A stretch of 64,000 bases of DNA. Origin: Yinghuangia sp035454725 (lineage in GTDB: Bacteria > Actinomycetota > Actinomycetes > Streptomycetales > Streptomycetaceae). Positions 51,350-58,256 of this stretch are shown here, one piece after another. Each line of letters starts with the position of its first letter. Position 1 is the stretch's first letter. The DNA lies in contig NZ_JBPKBI010000004.1 in NCBI RefSeq assembly GCF_051388935.1, positions 186,001-250,000 on the forward strand, in the 5' to 3' direction. Below the pieces are notes generated by a model. The model saw only the letters and a program-made list of their open reading frames with translations, searched no databases and was not told the DNA's origin. Both the position numbers and the translations under genes were made by a program.

Positions 51350-51973
51350 TCACCCGGCCGCACACAGCTCGTCGAGAACCGCCCCGTCAACCTCGGCCAG
51401 AGACAACGGCGTTCCCGGATGCCTGCGGCCCGTCATCGCGATGTACCGCCCCCGGGCGTACACCTCGACCGCGTACCCGCCCGCACGACGCACCCGACGA
51501 CCAGGCCGAGACGGCGACCGAAGCCACACATGCAACCCGGTGCCGCTCGGCGACACCTCGGTGAACGACGCCGGCAGAGTCCGGAGAACCTTCGCGGCCC
51601 ACGGCGCCAACATTCCGCGGCCGTCGACGCAGTGATCGAGGTCCACGCACACGATGCCGTCGCCGTCCGCCAAGACGAAGCCGACCCCCTCGCCTGCCGT
51701 CGACGTCGACACCGCCGCGAACGTCGACCACGTCGCCCGGTCCGTCGACGACGCAGCGCGCCCGGCCGGCGTCAAAGGCACCTTCGCCGCGTTCCTGCGC
51801 ACCCACCTGCGGCGCGCGGTCAACTCCTGCGGAAGCTCCGGGCCGGCGTCGCGACGAGCCGCCGCACGCGCCCGGCACACCGCCATCCGGCACGCGCCGG
51901 AACAGAACTGAGCGTCCCGACGGGCCTTCCGCGGCAACTCGCCTGAGCAGTGCGCGCACAACCGCTTCTCCAT
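51350..51973 (-). CDS. Zinc-finger primase-polymerase-like protein
   Basis: A 207-residue protein. The N-terminus has a zinc-ribbon (CAHCSGELPRKARRDAQFCSGACRMAVCRARA). The rest resembles the N-terminal primase/polymerase fold of phage and plasmid replication proteins: RWVRRNAAKVPLTP, VGFVLADGDGIVCVDLDHCVD with the D-x-D metal residues, and FTEVSPSGTGLHVWLR. Full-length enzymes of this type are several times longer, so either this is a minimal primase or it works with the DUF3987 protein encoded apart. It is separated from the main minus-strand operon by its own upstream region with repeats. Confidence 0.82.
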   Translation of the reverse strand: MEKRLCAHCSGELPRKARRDAQFCSGACRMAVCRARAAARRDAGPELPQELTARRRWVRRNAAKVPLTPAGRAASSTDRATWSTFAAVSTSTAGEGVGFVLADGDGIVCVDLDHCVDGRGMLAPWAAKVLRTLPASFTEVSPSGTGLHVWLRSPSRPGRRVRRAGGYAVEVYARGRYIAMTGRRHPGTPLSLAEVDGAVLDELCAAG

Positions 51974-52223
51974 GAACCCATTCTAGCGCGTTTCCGCAGG
52001 TCAAGCCGTCACAACAGGCCGATTCGCTGTACGGCCCGACACGGTTCGGGGCACCGGAACACCCCAGGAACACCCCGAAACAGGCCCCAGAACGGCCCCA
52101 GAAGGCCCCAGTGCTCAAAGTCCCAGACCCGTACACACAGCGAGCCGCAGCACTCCTTCGGTCTCGCGCTGGGCCCTCAGGAGTCCAGTGCCAGGGGGGT
52201 GGGGGGTCGCTGAACAGGCGGGA
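51974..52223. other. Repeat-bearing region upstream of the primase-like gene
   Basis: It holds one GCAGGTCA copy at 51996-52003, the iteron-like repeats at 52056-52111 and presumably the promoter of the primase-like gene. No open frame is supported. Confidence 0.55.
52056..52111. repeat. Iteron-like direct repeats
   Basis: GGAACACCCC occurs at 52056 and 52067, and GGCCCCAGAA occurs at 52083 and 52094, with a partial copy GGCCCCAG at 52104. The periods are 11, 11 and 10 bp, so all copies lie on one face of the helix. Such arrays serve as replication-protein or repressor sites, and the position upstream of the primase-like gene fits either. Confidence 0.65.
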
Positions 52224-52253
52224 GCCGCCCCGTCCGTGGTGGCCCGGGGCGGC
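52224..52253 (-). terminator. Terminator of the element's minus-strand operon
   Basis: A perfect 9-bp stem (GCCGCCCCG and CGGGGCGGC) with a 12-base loop, 10 bp beyond the stop of the last operon gene. Confidence 0.75.
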
Positions 52254-52263
52254 GTGGTGGTGG

Positions 52264-52470
52264 TCAGTGCTGGGGTTCGCCGATGGCGTGGATGTGTTCG
52301 ATGGGGATGGTCCACTTCGTTCCGGTGTTGTCGGTGATGCTGACGCGGGTGGGGTTGAGGCACCGCATCGTGCCGGTGATCGACAGGGCCGGGGTGACGA
52401 TGGTGACGGTGTGGCCGTTGAGCTTGGTTGCCTTCTCGGCGACGGTGCGGATGGTTGCTCCGGTGGTCAT
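52264..52470 (-). CDS. Small element protein with Sm-like strand pattern
   Basis: A 68-residue protein, MTTGATIRTVAEK then alternating beta-like segments (GHTVTIVTPALSITGTMRCL, NPTRVSITDNTGTKWTIPIEHIHAI). The pattern, a short N-terminal helix and five strands ending in an Ile-x-x-Ile strand, recalls the Sm/SH3-like barrel of RNA- or DNA-binding proteins; this is inference. ATG at 52470 has AGGAG ten bases upstream. ATG at 52491 overlaps the previous stop (ATGA) and is an alternative start that would add seven residues. Confidence 0.7.
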   Translation of the reverse strand: MTTGATIRTVAEKATKLNGHTVTIVTPALSITGTMRCLNPTRVSITDNTGTKWTIPIEHIHAIGEPQH

Positions 52471-52487
52471 GGTCGGTGTTCTCCTGT

Positions 52488-53399
52488 TCATGCTGCGTCG
52501 TGTCGTTCGAGGACGGTGGCGCGTGCGGTGGCGATGGCCTCGTCGAGGCTGACGCCGGCTTTGGTGGCTTGCCCGATGCGTCCGCCGTAGATGTCGCTGA
52601 CCTTCTTCAGTGCCTGGTGCATGTCGCGGGCGCACTCCCGGGCTTCCTGGAGTTCGGGCATGGTGGGGAGCCAGATGCGGGCGGTGGTGGTGGTTGCTGC
52701 CCAGCGCAGGTAGTCGGCGCCGTAGAGGCGTTTGCGGGGGTCGCCGTCGTCGGGCCACGGGTACGCGAGGCGCATCGTGCCGTAGAGGTCGAAGGTGATG
52801 GTCTCGATGTCCCACGGGTTGGCGATCTCGGCGACGGCGCCTTCGAAGTAGTGCCGGGCGCCGACAGGTTGGTCGCGTACGACTTCGGCGATGGTCTGGT
52901 ATTGGGCGTCGCGGATGAGTCCGTAGACGTCGGTGAGTCGGCACAGTTCGCGGTATGCGCGGGTGTGGTCGTCGTTGTTGCTGGCCATGGCCTGTTGCAT
53001 GGTGCGGATGTCGCCGAGTTGTTCGTCGACGTGTCGGGCTTGGTCGAGGGTGTCGGCGAGGCGGCCGGCGAGGTGTTCGAGGACGGGGTCGGCGTTGTCG
53101 GCGAGGAACGTCTTTTCTTTGTGCTGAAGTCGGCTGATCGCGCTGTTGACGGTGTGCACGATGCGCTTGCCGCGGACCGTACGGCGTTCGGCTTCGTCTT
53201 CCTGCTCGATGTAGTCGTCGGGGATGGGCTGTCCGTTGAGTACGGCGTTCACGATGCGGTCGACGCCGTCGCGCTTGATGGGTTCTTTGTCGCGGCCGAG
53301 GTTGACGAGGTATGCGCGGAGTTCGCCGATCGCCTCAGGGATGCGGCCGTATCCGGTGAGGGTGGCGCGTGCTGCTGCGAGTTCGCGGTTGGTGGTCAC
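52488..53399 (-). CDS. Element protein of unknown function (303 residues)
   Basis: A largely helical 303-residue protein that begins VTTNRELAAARATLTGYGRIPEAIGELRAYLVNLGRDKEP. The middle (HKEKTFLADNADPVLEHLAGRLADTLDQARHVDEQLGDIRTMQQAM) may form a coiled coil. No domain is recognised. GTG at 53399 overlaps the stop of the gene before it by four bases and has GGAGACCAGCA upstream. Codon use is like its neighbours. It could be structural or regulatory in element replication. Confidence 0.75.
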   Translation of the reverse strand: MTTNRELAAARATLTGYGRIPEAIGELRAYLVNLGRDKEPIKRDGVDRIVNAVLNGQPIPDDYIEQEDEAERRTVRGKRIVHTVNSAISRLQHKEKTFLADNADPVLEHLAGRLADTLDQARHVDEQLGDIRTMQQAMASNNDDHTRAYRELCRLTDVYGLIRDAQYQTIAEVVRDQPVGARHYFEGAVAEIANPWDIETITFDLYGTMRLAYPWPDDGDPRKRLYGADYLRWAATTTTARIWLPTMPELQEARECARDMHQALKKVSDIYGGRIGQATKAGVSLDEAIATARATVLERHDAA

Positions 53400-53848
53400 T
53401 GCTGGTCTCCTTCGATGTTGGTGGGGATGCCGAGGATGTCGGCGAGTTCGGCGTATCGGGCGACGACGACGGCGCAGGAGCTGACGTCGTCGCGCAGGTC
53501 GCCGCGGTAGCCGTGGCGGGCGTATCCGCCGGTGCAGTCGGCGCAGATGGGCTGCCCGGTGTTGTGGTGGAGGTTGAGTGCGGCGCGGGTGACGAGGGGT
53601 CGCCAGTCGGGGCCGGCGGCGACGAACTCGGCGGGGTTGCTGTTCTGGTCGGCGCCGGGCGCCGGGTTGTCGATCACGTTGACGGTGATGCCGTGGGCGC
53701 AGGTGCTTGCGATGGCGAGCCATGTGCGCGCGGGCGGTTCGCCGTCGGCCTGGTCGTCGAGGTCGTCGAGCGGGTCGAAGTCTTCGGGGTCGTCGAAGTC
53801 GGTTGCCCGCGCGTGCTGCTGGGCGACGTCCAAGGGGGTGGGGATCAC
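53396..53848 (-). CDS. Element protein of unknown function with C-terminal Cys motif
   Basis: A 150-residue protein. The N-terminal 40 residues are strongly acidic (DFDDPEDFDPLDDLDDQADGE). The middle has AIASTCAHGITVNVIDN. A C-terminal segment (NTGQPICADCTGGYARHGYRGDLRDDVSSC) has a CxxC that could bind zinc. GTG at 53848 overlaps the previous stop (GTGA) with GGAGAAACCCC as ribosome site. No family was recognised. Confidence 0.72.
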   Translation of the reverse strand: MIPTPLDVAQQHARATDFDDPEDFDPLDDLDDQADGEPPARTWLAIASTCAHGITVNVIDNPAPGADQNSNPAEFVAAGPDWRPLVTRAALNLHHNTGQPICADCTGGYARHGYRGDLRDDVSSCAVVVARYAELADILGIPTNIEGDQQ

Positions 53849-54393
53849 GGGGTTTCTCCTTCGATGAGGTCGTCGAGGTGGTCGTAGATGCGCACGTCGA
53901 CGAGGCTGTAGAAGCTTTCGAGTCCGTCGGCGAAGTAGTGCGCCCGGTCGCGGGGTGCGTAGATGGTCCGGGCGATCGACATGCGGGAGACGCGTACGGT
54001 CCCGGGCGGGTCGTCTCGGATGTACTGGGGATCGGTGCGCGGACGAGCGATGCGGCCGAATCCGCGGACTCGCGCGATCGCGTAGACGGGGAATGTCTTG
54101 CCGCGGGTGTTGTCGGTGCGGCGGTATGCCTTCCAGTACGCGGCGAGGTGGTGCAGGTCGCGTACGACGCGGTAGCCGCAGTGGCATTCGGGGTCGGGTA
54201 CGGGGTGGTCGTGCTCTTCGAGGCATTCGGCGGGTCGGGCGCTTAGGTGTCCGTCGCGGAAGTTGTAGAGGAGCGCTCCGCCGCGGGCGGGGAAGACCCA
54301 TTCAGCGCGCCATCCTGTGATCGCTTCGGCGCGGGGGATGTCGATGGTGTGGCCTTGTGGGATGTTCCACGGGTCGGTTGTGGTGGTGGTCAT
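53845..54393 (-). CDS. Element protein of unknown function (182 residues)
   Basis: A 182-residue protein with aromatic-rich sequence (WRAEWVFPARGGALLYNFRDGHLS), a possible metal site (EHDHPVPDPECHCGYRVVRDLHHLAAYW) and an acidic C-terminus (YDHLDDLIEGETP). ATG at 54393 follows GAGGACACCACC and lies 10 bp after the previous stop. It is the first gene of the operon part downstream of the large inverted repeat apart from a 60-residue frame. The function is unknown. Confidence 0.74.
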   Translation of the reverse strand: MTTTTTDPWNIPQGHTIDIPRAEAITGWRAEWVFPARGGALLYNFRDGHLSARPAECLEEHDHPVPDPECHCGYRVVRDLHHLAAYWKAYRRTDNTRGKTFPVYAIARVRGFGRIARPRTDPQYIRDDPPGTVRVSRMSIARTIYAPRDRAHYFADGLESFYSLVDVRIYDHLDDLIEGETP

Positions 54394-54403
54394 GGTGGTG
54401 TCC

Positions 54404-54586
54404 TCACGCGGCCGTGGGGCCGTGGTCGTCGGGGTCTTCGGCGAGGAGTCGGGCGAGTTTCCGTGCGTGTCGTCGGCGGAGTCCTGCGGCGCGTGCTGCG
54501 GCGAATTCGGCGCGCACCTGCGCCTGCCTTTCGCGGCGTCGGCGTGCGTCGTCCACCATGCGGGCGATGCGGGTGTCAGCGTCCAT
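54404..54586 (-). CDS. Small basic helical element protein
   Basis: A 60-residue protein, MDADTRIARMVDDARRRRERQAQVRAEFAAARAAGLRRRHARKLARLLAEDPDDHGPTAA. It is highly charged and likely one long helix, which suggests nucleic-acid or protein binding. ATG at 54586 follows GAGGGAGCACCG. It is the first gene after the large inverted repeat. The function is unknown. Confidence 0.65.
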   Translation of the reverse strand: MDADTRIARMVDDARRRRERQAQVRAEFAAARAAGLRRRHARKLARLLAEDPDDHGPTAA

Positions 54587-54606
54587 CGGTGCTCCCTCGG
54601 GGATGT

Positions 54607-54785
54607 GCGAATTAAGCGAAGTTGATGAAATAAGGGGTCTGACCTGCGGGTTCGCCTTGTTTCGCGGCGCGAAAAAAGCGAAACGAGGATCGGCGCGCGG
54701 ACCTTCTTTCGCACTCTTTTCGCAGGCCCGAAGCGGGTGTTCGCGCAGGTCAGAGGGCATGTTTCATCAACTTCGCTTAATTCGC
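54607..54785. repeat. Large inverted repeat with 42-bp arms
   Basis: Arms 54607-54648 and 54744-54785. The outer 24 bp of each arm are perfectly complementary (beginning GCGAATTAAGCG), then 7 unmatched bases on each side, then 11 perfectly matched bases (TCTGACCTGCG). The 95-bp middle is rich in GCGAAA/TTTCGC runs and is less GC-rich than its surroundings. The stop of the DUF3987 gene lies inside the right arm. Candidate roles are a replication origin, a regulator site, or a transcript hairpin that splits the operon. Confidence 0.85.
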
Positions 54786-56090
54786 AGGGTCTGAGTAGAC
54801 GAGGACCTTGGCGGACGCTCCGCCGGTCGGGCGCGGCAACATCGCGTACCCGTCCATCTCCAGCAGCTTGGAGACGAGGACGTTCTTGTCAGCGGCCTTG
54901 AGGCGGTTCCCGAACATGCGGGTCACTTGCGTCTGCGTGAGGCCGTCGGGGCCTGCGTCGCGGACGGCCCGGATGAGCTTGTCGAGGTTGACGTCTCCGG
55001 TTCCGGACCCGAGAAGCAGGTGGCGCGCGGAGTCTTGGGAGTAGCCGACGAGGTCGTACGCGGCGCGTAGGTCGTCCTCCTCGATCTGCGCCCGGTGGTC
55101 GAGGAGCGCGTACAGCATCGCGATGCGCTGGCAGTAGGCGGCGGCACGCGCGGTGAACTCCGCGACCGGGCCGGCCGACGAGTCGTCCGTCAGCGCCTCG
55201 TAAAGCTCGTCGGTGTACACCTTGCTTGCGGCCGTGCTGAAGCGGACCAGGCCGACCGACCGGGCCGCGGCGACGTGTTCGCGGAGCTTGATCCCGTAAG
55301 CGGTGACAATCTGTTCCTCGGCGCCGACGGGGTGAGGCAGCATCAGGTTGCGGTGCGAGTAGAACGGCAGGAACCGGTTGTAGGTCCCGCCGGCCATCTC
55401 GGAGTCCTGCACCTTCGCGCGGAACTCCCGCTGCGTGATGTGCGCGACGATCCCGACGTGCGGGTCGGATGCCTTGAGCTTGCTGCGGTTCATGACGGAC
55501 AGGTGGTCGCCGTCCCACGCCTGCCGGAGCATGCCGGGCAGGGTGTTGCCCTCCCGCTTGCCGCGGGCCATCGTGACGGCGTACTCCGACTCGACGACCA
55601 GGCGCCGCTTGTCGTCGGGGTCGGGGCGGTCCCGCCCACCGGAGCCGCCTTCCTCGTCGTCGTCCTGGTCGCGCAGCTCCTCCAAGAGCCCTTCACCGGA
55701 CGACAGTCCGCTGACGACGTTCCGCACGGCGAAAATCTCGTCAGCAGCCCGCACAATCCGCATGGCGGTGCTGCGGGAGGAACCTTTGCGTCCGGTGCTG
55801 GTGTTGCCGTAGATCAACGGCCAGATCAGGGCCGGGTGCCGGTCGTCTCCGATCCGCACGTGCGGGCCGCGGCCGACCATGACACCGCCGGCGGCCATGA
55901 GCGTCACGAGGATCGCCACGGGGTCGGCTTCCGTGGTGCTCTCGATACGCCGCACGACGGTCCCGGGGAAGCCGTGAAAGACCAGCGGGGACGGTGTTGG
56001 TCCCTCTCGGTCGGGGCGCGGCTTCCCGTCCGGCTGTACCCCGTCGTACATGGGGTTGCCGGGCAGGAAGCCGTCGATCTGGTCGCTCAC
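54777..56090 (-). CDS. DUF3987-like replication protein (primase-helicase type)
   Basis: A 437-residue protein that resembles the DUF3987 group of phage and element replication proteins. ALIWPLIYGNTSTGRKGSSRSTAMRIV is a P-loop-like segment (GNTSTGRKGSS, about residues 94-104), with SGLSSGEGLLEEL, LVVESEYAVTMARGKREGNTLPGMLRQAWDGD as Walker B-like region, and GIVAHITQREFRAKV. A C-terminal winged helix follows (GLTQTQVTRMFGNRLKAADKNVLVSKLLEMDGY). GTG at 56090 overlaps the previous stop (GTGA). Together with the primase-polymerase-like protein it probably replicates the excised element. Confidence 0.82.
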   Translation of the reverse strand: MSDQIDGFLPGNPMYDGVQPDGKPRPDREGPTPSPLVFHGFPGTVVRRIESTTEADPVAILVTLMAAGGVMVGRGPHVRIGDDRHPALIWPLIYGNTSTGRKGSSRSTAMRIVRAADEIFAVRNVVSGLSSGEGLLEELRDQDDDEEGGSGGRDRPDPDDKRRLVVESEYAVTMARGKREGNTLPGMLRQAWDGDHLSVMNRSKLKASDPHVGIVAHITQREFRAKVQDSEMAGGTYNRFLPFYSHRNLMLPHPVGAEEQIVTAYGIKLREHVAAARSVGLVRFSTAASKVYTDELYEALTDDSSAGPVAEFTARAAAYCQRIAMLYALLDHRAQIEEDDLRAAYDLVGYSQDSARHLLLGSGTGDVNLDKLIRAVRDAGPDGLTQTQVTRMFGNRLKAADKNVLVSKLLEMDGYAMLPRPTGGASAKVLVYSDPAN

Positions 56091-56578
56091 GCGGCACCTT
56101 CGTTCATCTCACCCAACCGCCGGCCACCGCTCCCGGGGATGAGCACGGGCGGCCAGTTCGGGGTCTGGATCGGGGTTCGGGTCGGCGGGTACGTCCGGCG
56201 CCGGTCCTGCAACTCGGCGAAGTTGGGCAGCTTGGCCCAGTCCTTCCGCTGGTCGCGGACGACGGCGTTGCTCTGGTCGTGCGCTTCGTGCACGCGGGCA
56301 AGGTGGGCGACGTGGCCGTTCTCGACCTCGACCCGCAGGCGCTCGGCAAGCTCGACGTCGTCCTCGTACCGGGCCGCGACGTACCGCAGGAGCGCGGTGC
56401 GGACGACGGCCCTCGGGGCGGTGCGCACGTCGAGTTCGTGGAGCGGCGGAACGTCGAGGTTGCCGAGAAGCACGATCTCCTCGGCGATGACCGCGCGGAT
56501 GTCGGCGGATGGTGTGGCCGGCCCGGAGGCCCGGGGCGGCCATGCGCCCCGGGCTGCCGAGTTGGTGCTGTCGGTCAC
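56087..56578 (-). CDS. Element protein of unknown function (163 residues)
   Basis: A 163-residue protein with a helical middle (IRAVIAEEIVLLGNLDVPPLHELDVRTAPRAVVRTALLRYVAARYEDDVELAERLRVEVENGHVAHLARVHEAHDQ) and a Pro-rich C-terminus. It lies directly before the DUF3987 gene with a four-base overlap, and GTG at 56578 overlaps the gene upstream in the same way. It may be a partner of the replication protein. No family was recognised. Confidence 0.74.
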   Translation of the reverse strand: MTDSTNSAARGAWPPRASGPATPSADIRAVIAEEIVLLGNLDVPPLHELDVRTAPRAVVRTALLRYVAARYEDDVELAERLRVEVENGHVAHLARVHEAHDQSNAVVRDQRKDWAKLPNFAELQDRRRTYPPTRTPIQTPNWPPVLIPGSGGRRLGEMNEGAA

Positions 56579-56847
56579 CGGGTGGCCTCGATGCTGTCGA
56601 GGACGCGGGTAACCGCGAATGACACGGTGTCGGGGTTTTCGGTGCTGTTCCCGACGATGTAGTGCTGGCCGTCGTGTTCGACGTGGAGGGCGTAGGCGCC
56701 GCGGCCGAGTTCGGCGTACCGGAGCTTGACGTCCTGGTGGTCGTCGACGACGAGCCACCCGCGGCCGTCGGGCCCGGTGAGGGCGACGACGACGACGCCG
56801 AGCGGCAGACGCTCGCGGATCAGGGTGGGGAGCGTGGTCGTGGTCAT
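56575..56847 (-). CDS. Small element protein of unknown function (90 residues)
   Basis: A 90-residue, mostly beta-stranded protein (PLGVVVVALTGPDGRGWLVVDDHQDVKLRYAELGRGAYALHVEHDGQHYIVGNSTENPD). ATG at 56847 overlaps the previous stop (ATGA) and GGAGGACGCGCG precedes it. No domain is recognised. Confidence 0.72.
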   Translation of the reverse strand: MTTTTLPTLIRERLPLGVVVVALTGPDGRGWLVVDDHQDVKLRYAELGRGAYALHVEHDGQHYIVGNSTENPDTVSFAVTRVLDSIEATR

Positions 56848-57194
56848 CGCGCGTCCTCCTCGACCTTGCGGACGGCGATGACGTCGGCGCCGCGCGCCCA
56901 CTTGGTGACGAGCGCGAAGACGACGCTTTCGACGTCGGCCGGGTCGAGGTCGTCGCGGTAGATGAGGGCCGCGGGGATGTCGTGTTCGTCGAGGAGGAAC
57001 GCGTCAGCCGAGAGGCCGTCGTTGTTGCGCGGCATGTTCGCGGTGTCGGTGCTGAAGACCTGGATGCCGGCGAAGGTGACGTACTCGGCGGCGGTGGTCT
57101 CGTACCGGCCGGTGTTGGGCAGGCTCTCCGCCGGTATGGCGACGAGCTGGGGGCCGTCCGTGACGGGCGGCGGGGTCTGTGCGATGCTGGGCAT
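56844..57194 (-). CDS. Element protein of unknown function, first gene of the replication operon
   Basis: A 116-residue protein (MPSIAQTPPPVTDGPQLVAIPAESLPNTGRYETTAAEYVTFAGIQVFSTD, then AFLLDEHDIPAALIYRDDLDPADVESVVFALVTKWARGADVIAV). ATG at 57194 with GAAAGGAACGCTG upstream is the best start; the earlier frame lacks protein character. The operon promoter should lie between this gene and the excisionase stop at 57343. The function is unknown. Confidence 0.74.
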   Translation of the reverse strand: MPSIAQTPPPVTDGPQLVAIPAESLPNTGRYETTAAEYVTFAGIQVFSTDTANMPRNNDGLSADAFLLDEHDIPAALIYRDDLDPADVESVVFALVTKWARGADVIAVRKVEEDAR

Positions 57195-57342
57195 CAGCGT
57201 TCCTTTCACGCGAAGTCCCGGGGTCTGGCTCTCAATCAGTCCGGGGCTTTCGCATCTCTTGAGTTGGTTCGCTTCGCGGCCTCTGCCGGGAGCCGGATCG
57301 GTGTTCGCAGCACCGGGGTCCTGGCGGGGGCCGTTCGGCATT

Positions 57343-57546
57343 TCAGGCAGCGTCGTCCTGGGCTTCGAGCCACGCGTCGACGATCGACCACTTGGTCTTG
57401 AGGTGGCGGCCGACCATCGTGAACTTCGGGCCTTTGCCGCGGTGGCGCCACGTGTAGATCGTCTGAAGCGGGATGTCGAGGAAGTCGGCGACCTCCTGGG
57501 CGGAGACCAGGGGCTCCCGCTTGACCCCCGTTTTGGCGCGCGTCAT
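57343..57546 (-). CDS. Excisionase (MerR/HTH_17 type)
   Basis: A 67-residue protein that is one winged helix of the excisionase type: LVSAQEVADFLDIPLQTIYTWRHRGKGPKFTMVGRHLKTKWSIVDAWLEAQ. Such proteins bend the attachment site and direct the integrase toward excision. ATG at 57546 follows GGAGGTTGCGAAC. It is divergent from the repressor gene and two genes from the integrase, the usual place for xis in these elements. The first codons overlap putative operator repeats. Confidence 0.9.
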   Translation of the reverse strand: MTRAKTGVKREPLVSAQEVADFLDIPLQTIYTWRHRGKGPKFTMVGRHLKTKWSIVDAWLEAQDDAA

Positions 57547-57635
57547 GTTCGCAACCTCCGTACAAGATGTTGGAAGGTGCGAACAGCTTGCGCCTACTGT
57601 TGCGCGTTCGTCAAGTCTGTGGTTCTGTTCGTGAC
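57547..57635. promoter_or_regulatory. Divergent xis/repressor control region
   Basis: An 89-bp gap with several GTTCGC-like half-sites in both orientations (GTTCGCAACC at its left edge, GGTGCGAACA near 57576, GCGTTCGTC near 57605, TGTTCGTGAC just before the repressor ATG). These look like operators of the adjacent repressor. The last half-site abuts the start codon, and no ribosome site is visible there, so the repressor mRNA may be leaderless. Confidence 0.6.
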
Positions 57636-58256
57636 ATGCAAACACCGCAGGGGCAGAAACTCGGACCGACCGGGCAGCGCGTGGCCGCGAATGTTGAGCA
57701 CGTGCGCGGCAGGATGCCGCTACGCGAACTCTCGGGACGGCTTGAGCAGTTGGGGCGGAAGATTCTGCCCTCGGGCATCATGAACGCCGAGCGGGGCACG
57801 CGGCGCGTGGATGTCGATGATCTGGTGGCGCTCGCGCTTGCATTGGAGGTCAGCCCGAACCGACTGTTGCTTCCGGCCAAGGCGGACAGCAGAGCGATTC
57901 AGTTGACCCCGTCGGTTGGCGCCACTGCTCGCGAGGCTTGGGAGTGGGCGGGCGGGGAGCAGCCGTTCCAGGAAATGCCGTGGCGTCCGGAGCGCGTTTT
58001 CGACCTGGATCGCTGGGAGCGGTTCGTCGATGAGAACCAACCTCACGTCGAACACGACCGAGCGACGGTAGAGGACGACGAGCGTTGGGCGGACGTACTG
58101 GCGCCGGTCGCTGAAGCGGTGCGGGTGGCACTTGCCGCAGGCGTTCCGGCCGCGTCCATCAAGACGGTCGTCGACTCCGCGGCGACGATGCACAACCTGC
58201 ACCAGCACATGGAGCGGAAGCGTTCGCAGCAGTCCGAGGAGAACAGCAGTGGCTGA
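57636..58256 (+). CDS. XRE-type repressor of the element
   Basis: A 206-residue protein. The N-terminal half is a helix-turn-helix of the XRE kind (GQRVAANVEHVRGRMPLRELSGRLEQLGRKILPSGIMNAERGTRRVDVDDLVALALALEVSPNRLLLP). The C-terminal half is helical and acidic (RFVDENQPHVEHDRATVEDDERW). It is divergent from xis and its stop overlaps the integrase start by eight bases. It is therefore well placed to hold xis and the replication genes silent while the element is integrated. ATG at 57636 lacks a ribosome site. Confidence 0.86.
   Translation: MQTPQGQKLGPTGQRVAANVEHVRGRMPLRELSGRLEQLGRKILPSGIMNAERGTRRVDVDDLVALALALEVSPNRLLLPAKADSRAIQLTPSVGATAREAWEWAGGEQPFQEMPWRPERVFDLDRWERFVDENQPHVEHDRATVEDDERWADVLAPVAEAVRVALAAGVPAASIKTVVDSAATMHNLHQHMERKRSQQSEENSSG

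Noticed and set aside
54607..54785. The large inverted repeat as a MITE or IS remnant
   Set aside because: No target-site duplication is visible at its edges, it contains the end of a host gene frame, and I see no second copy in the window. It remains possible but is not favoured.
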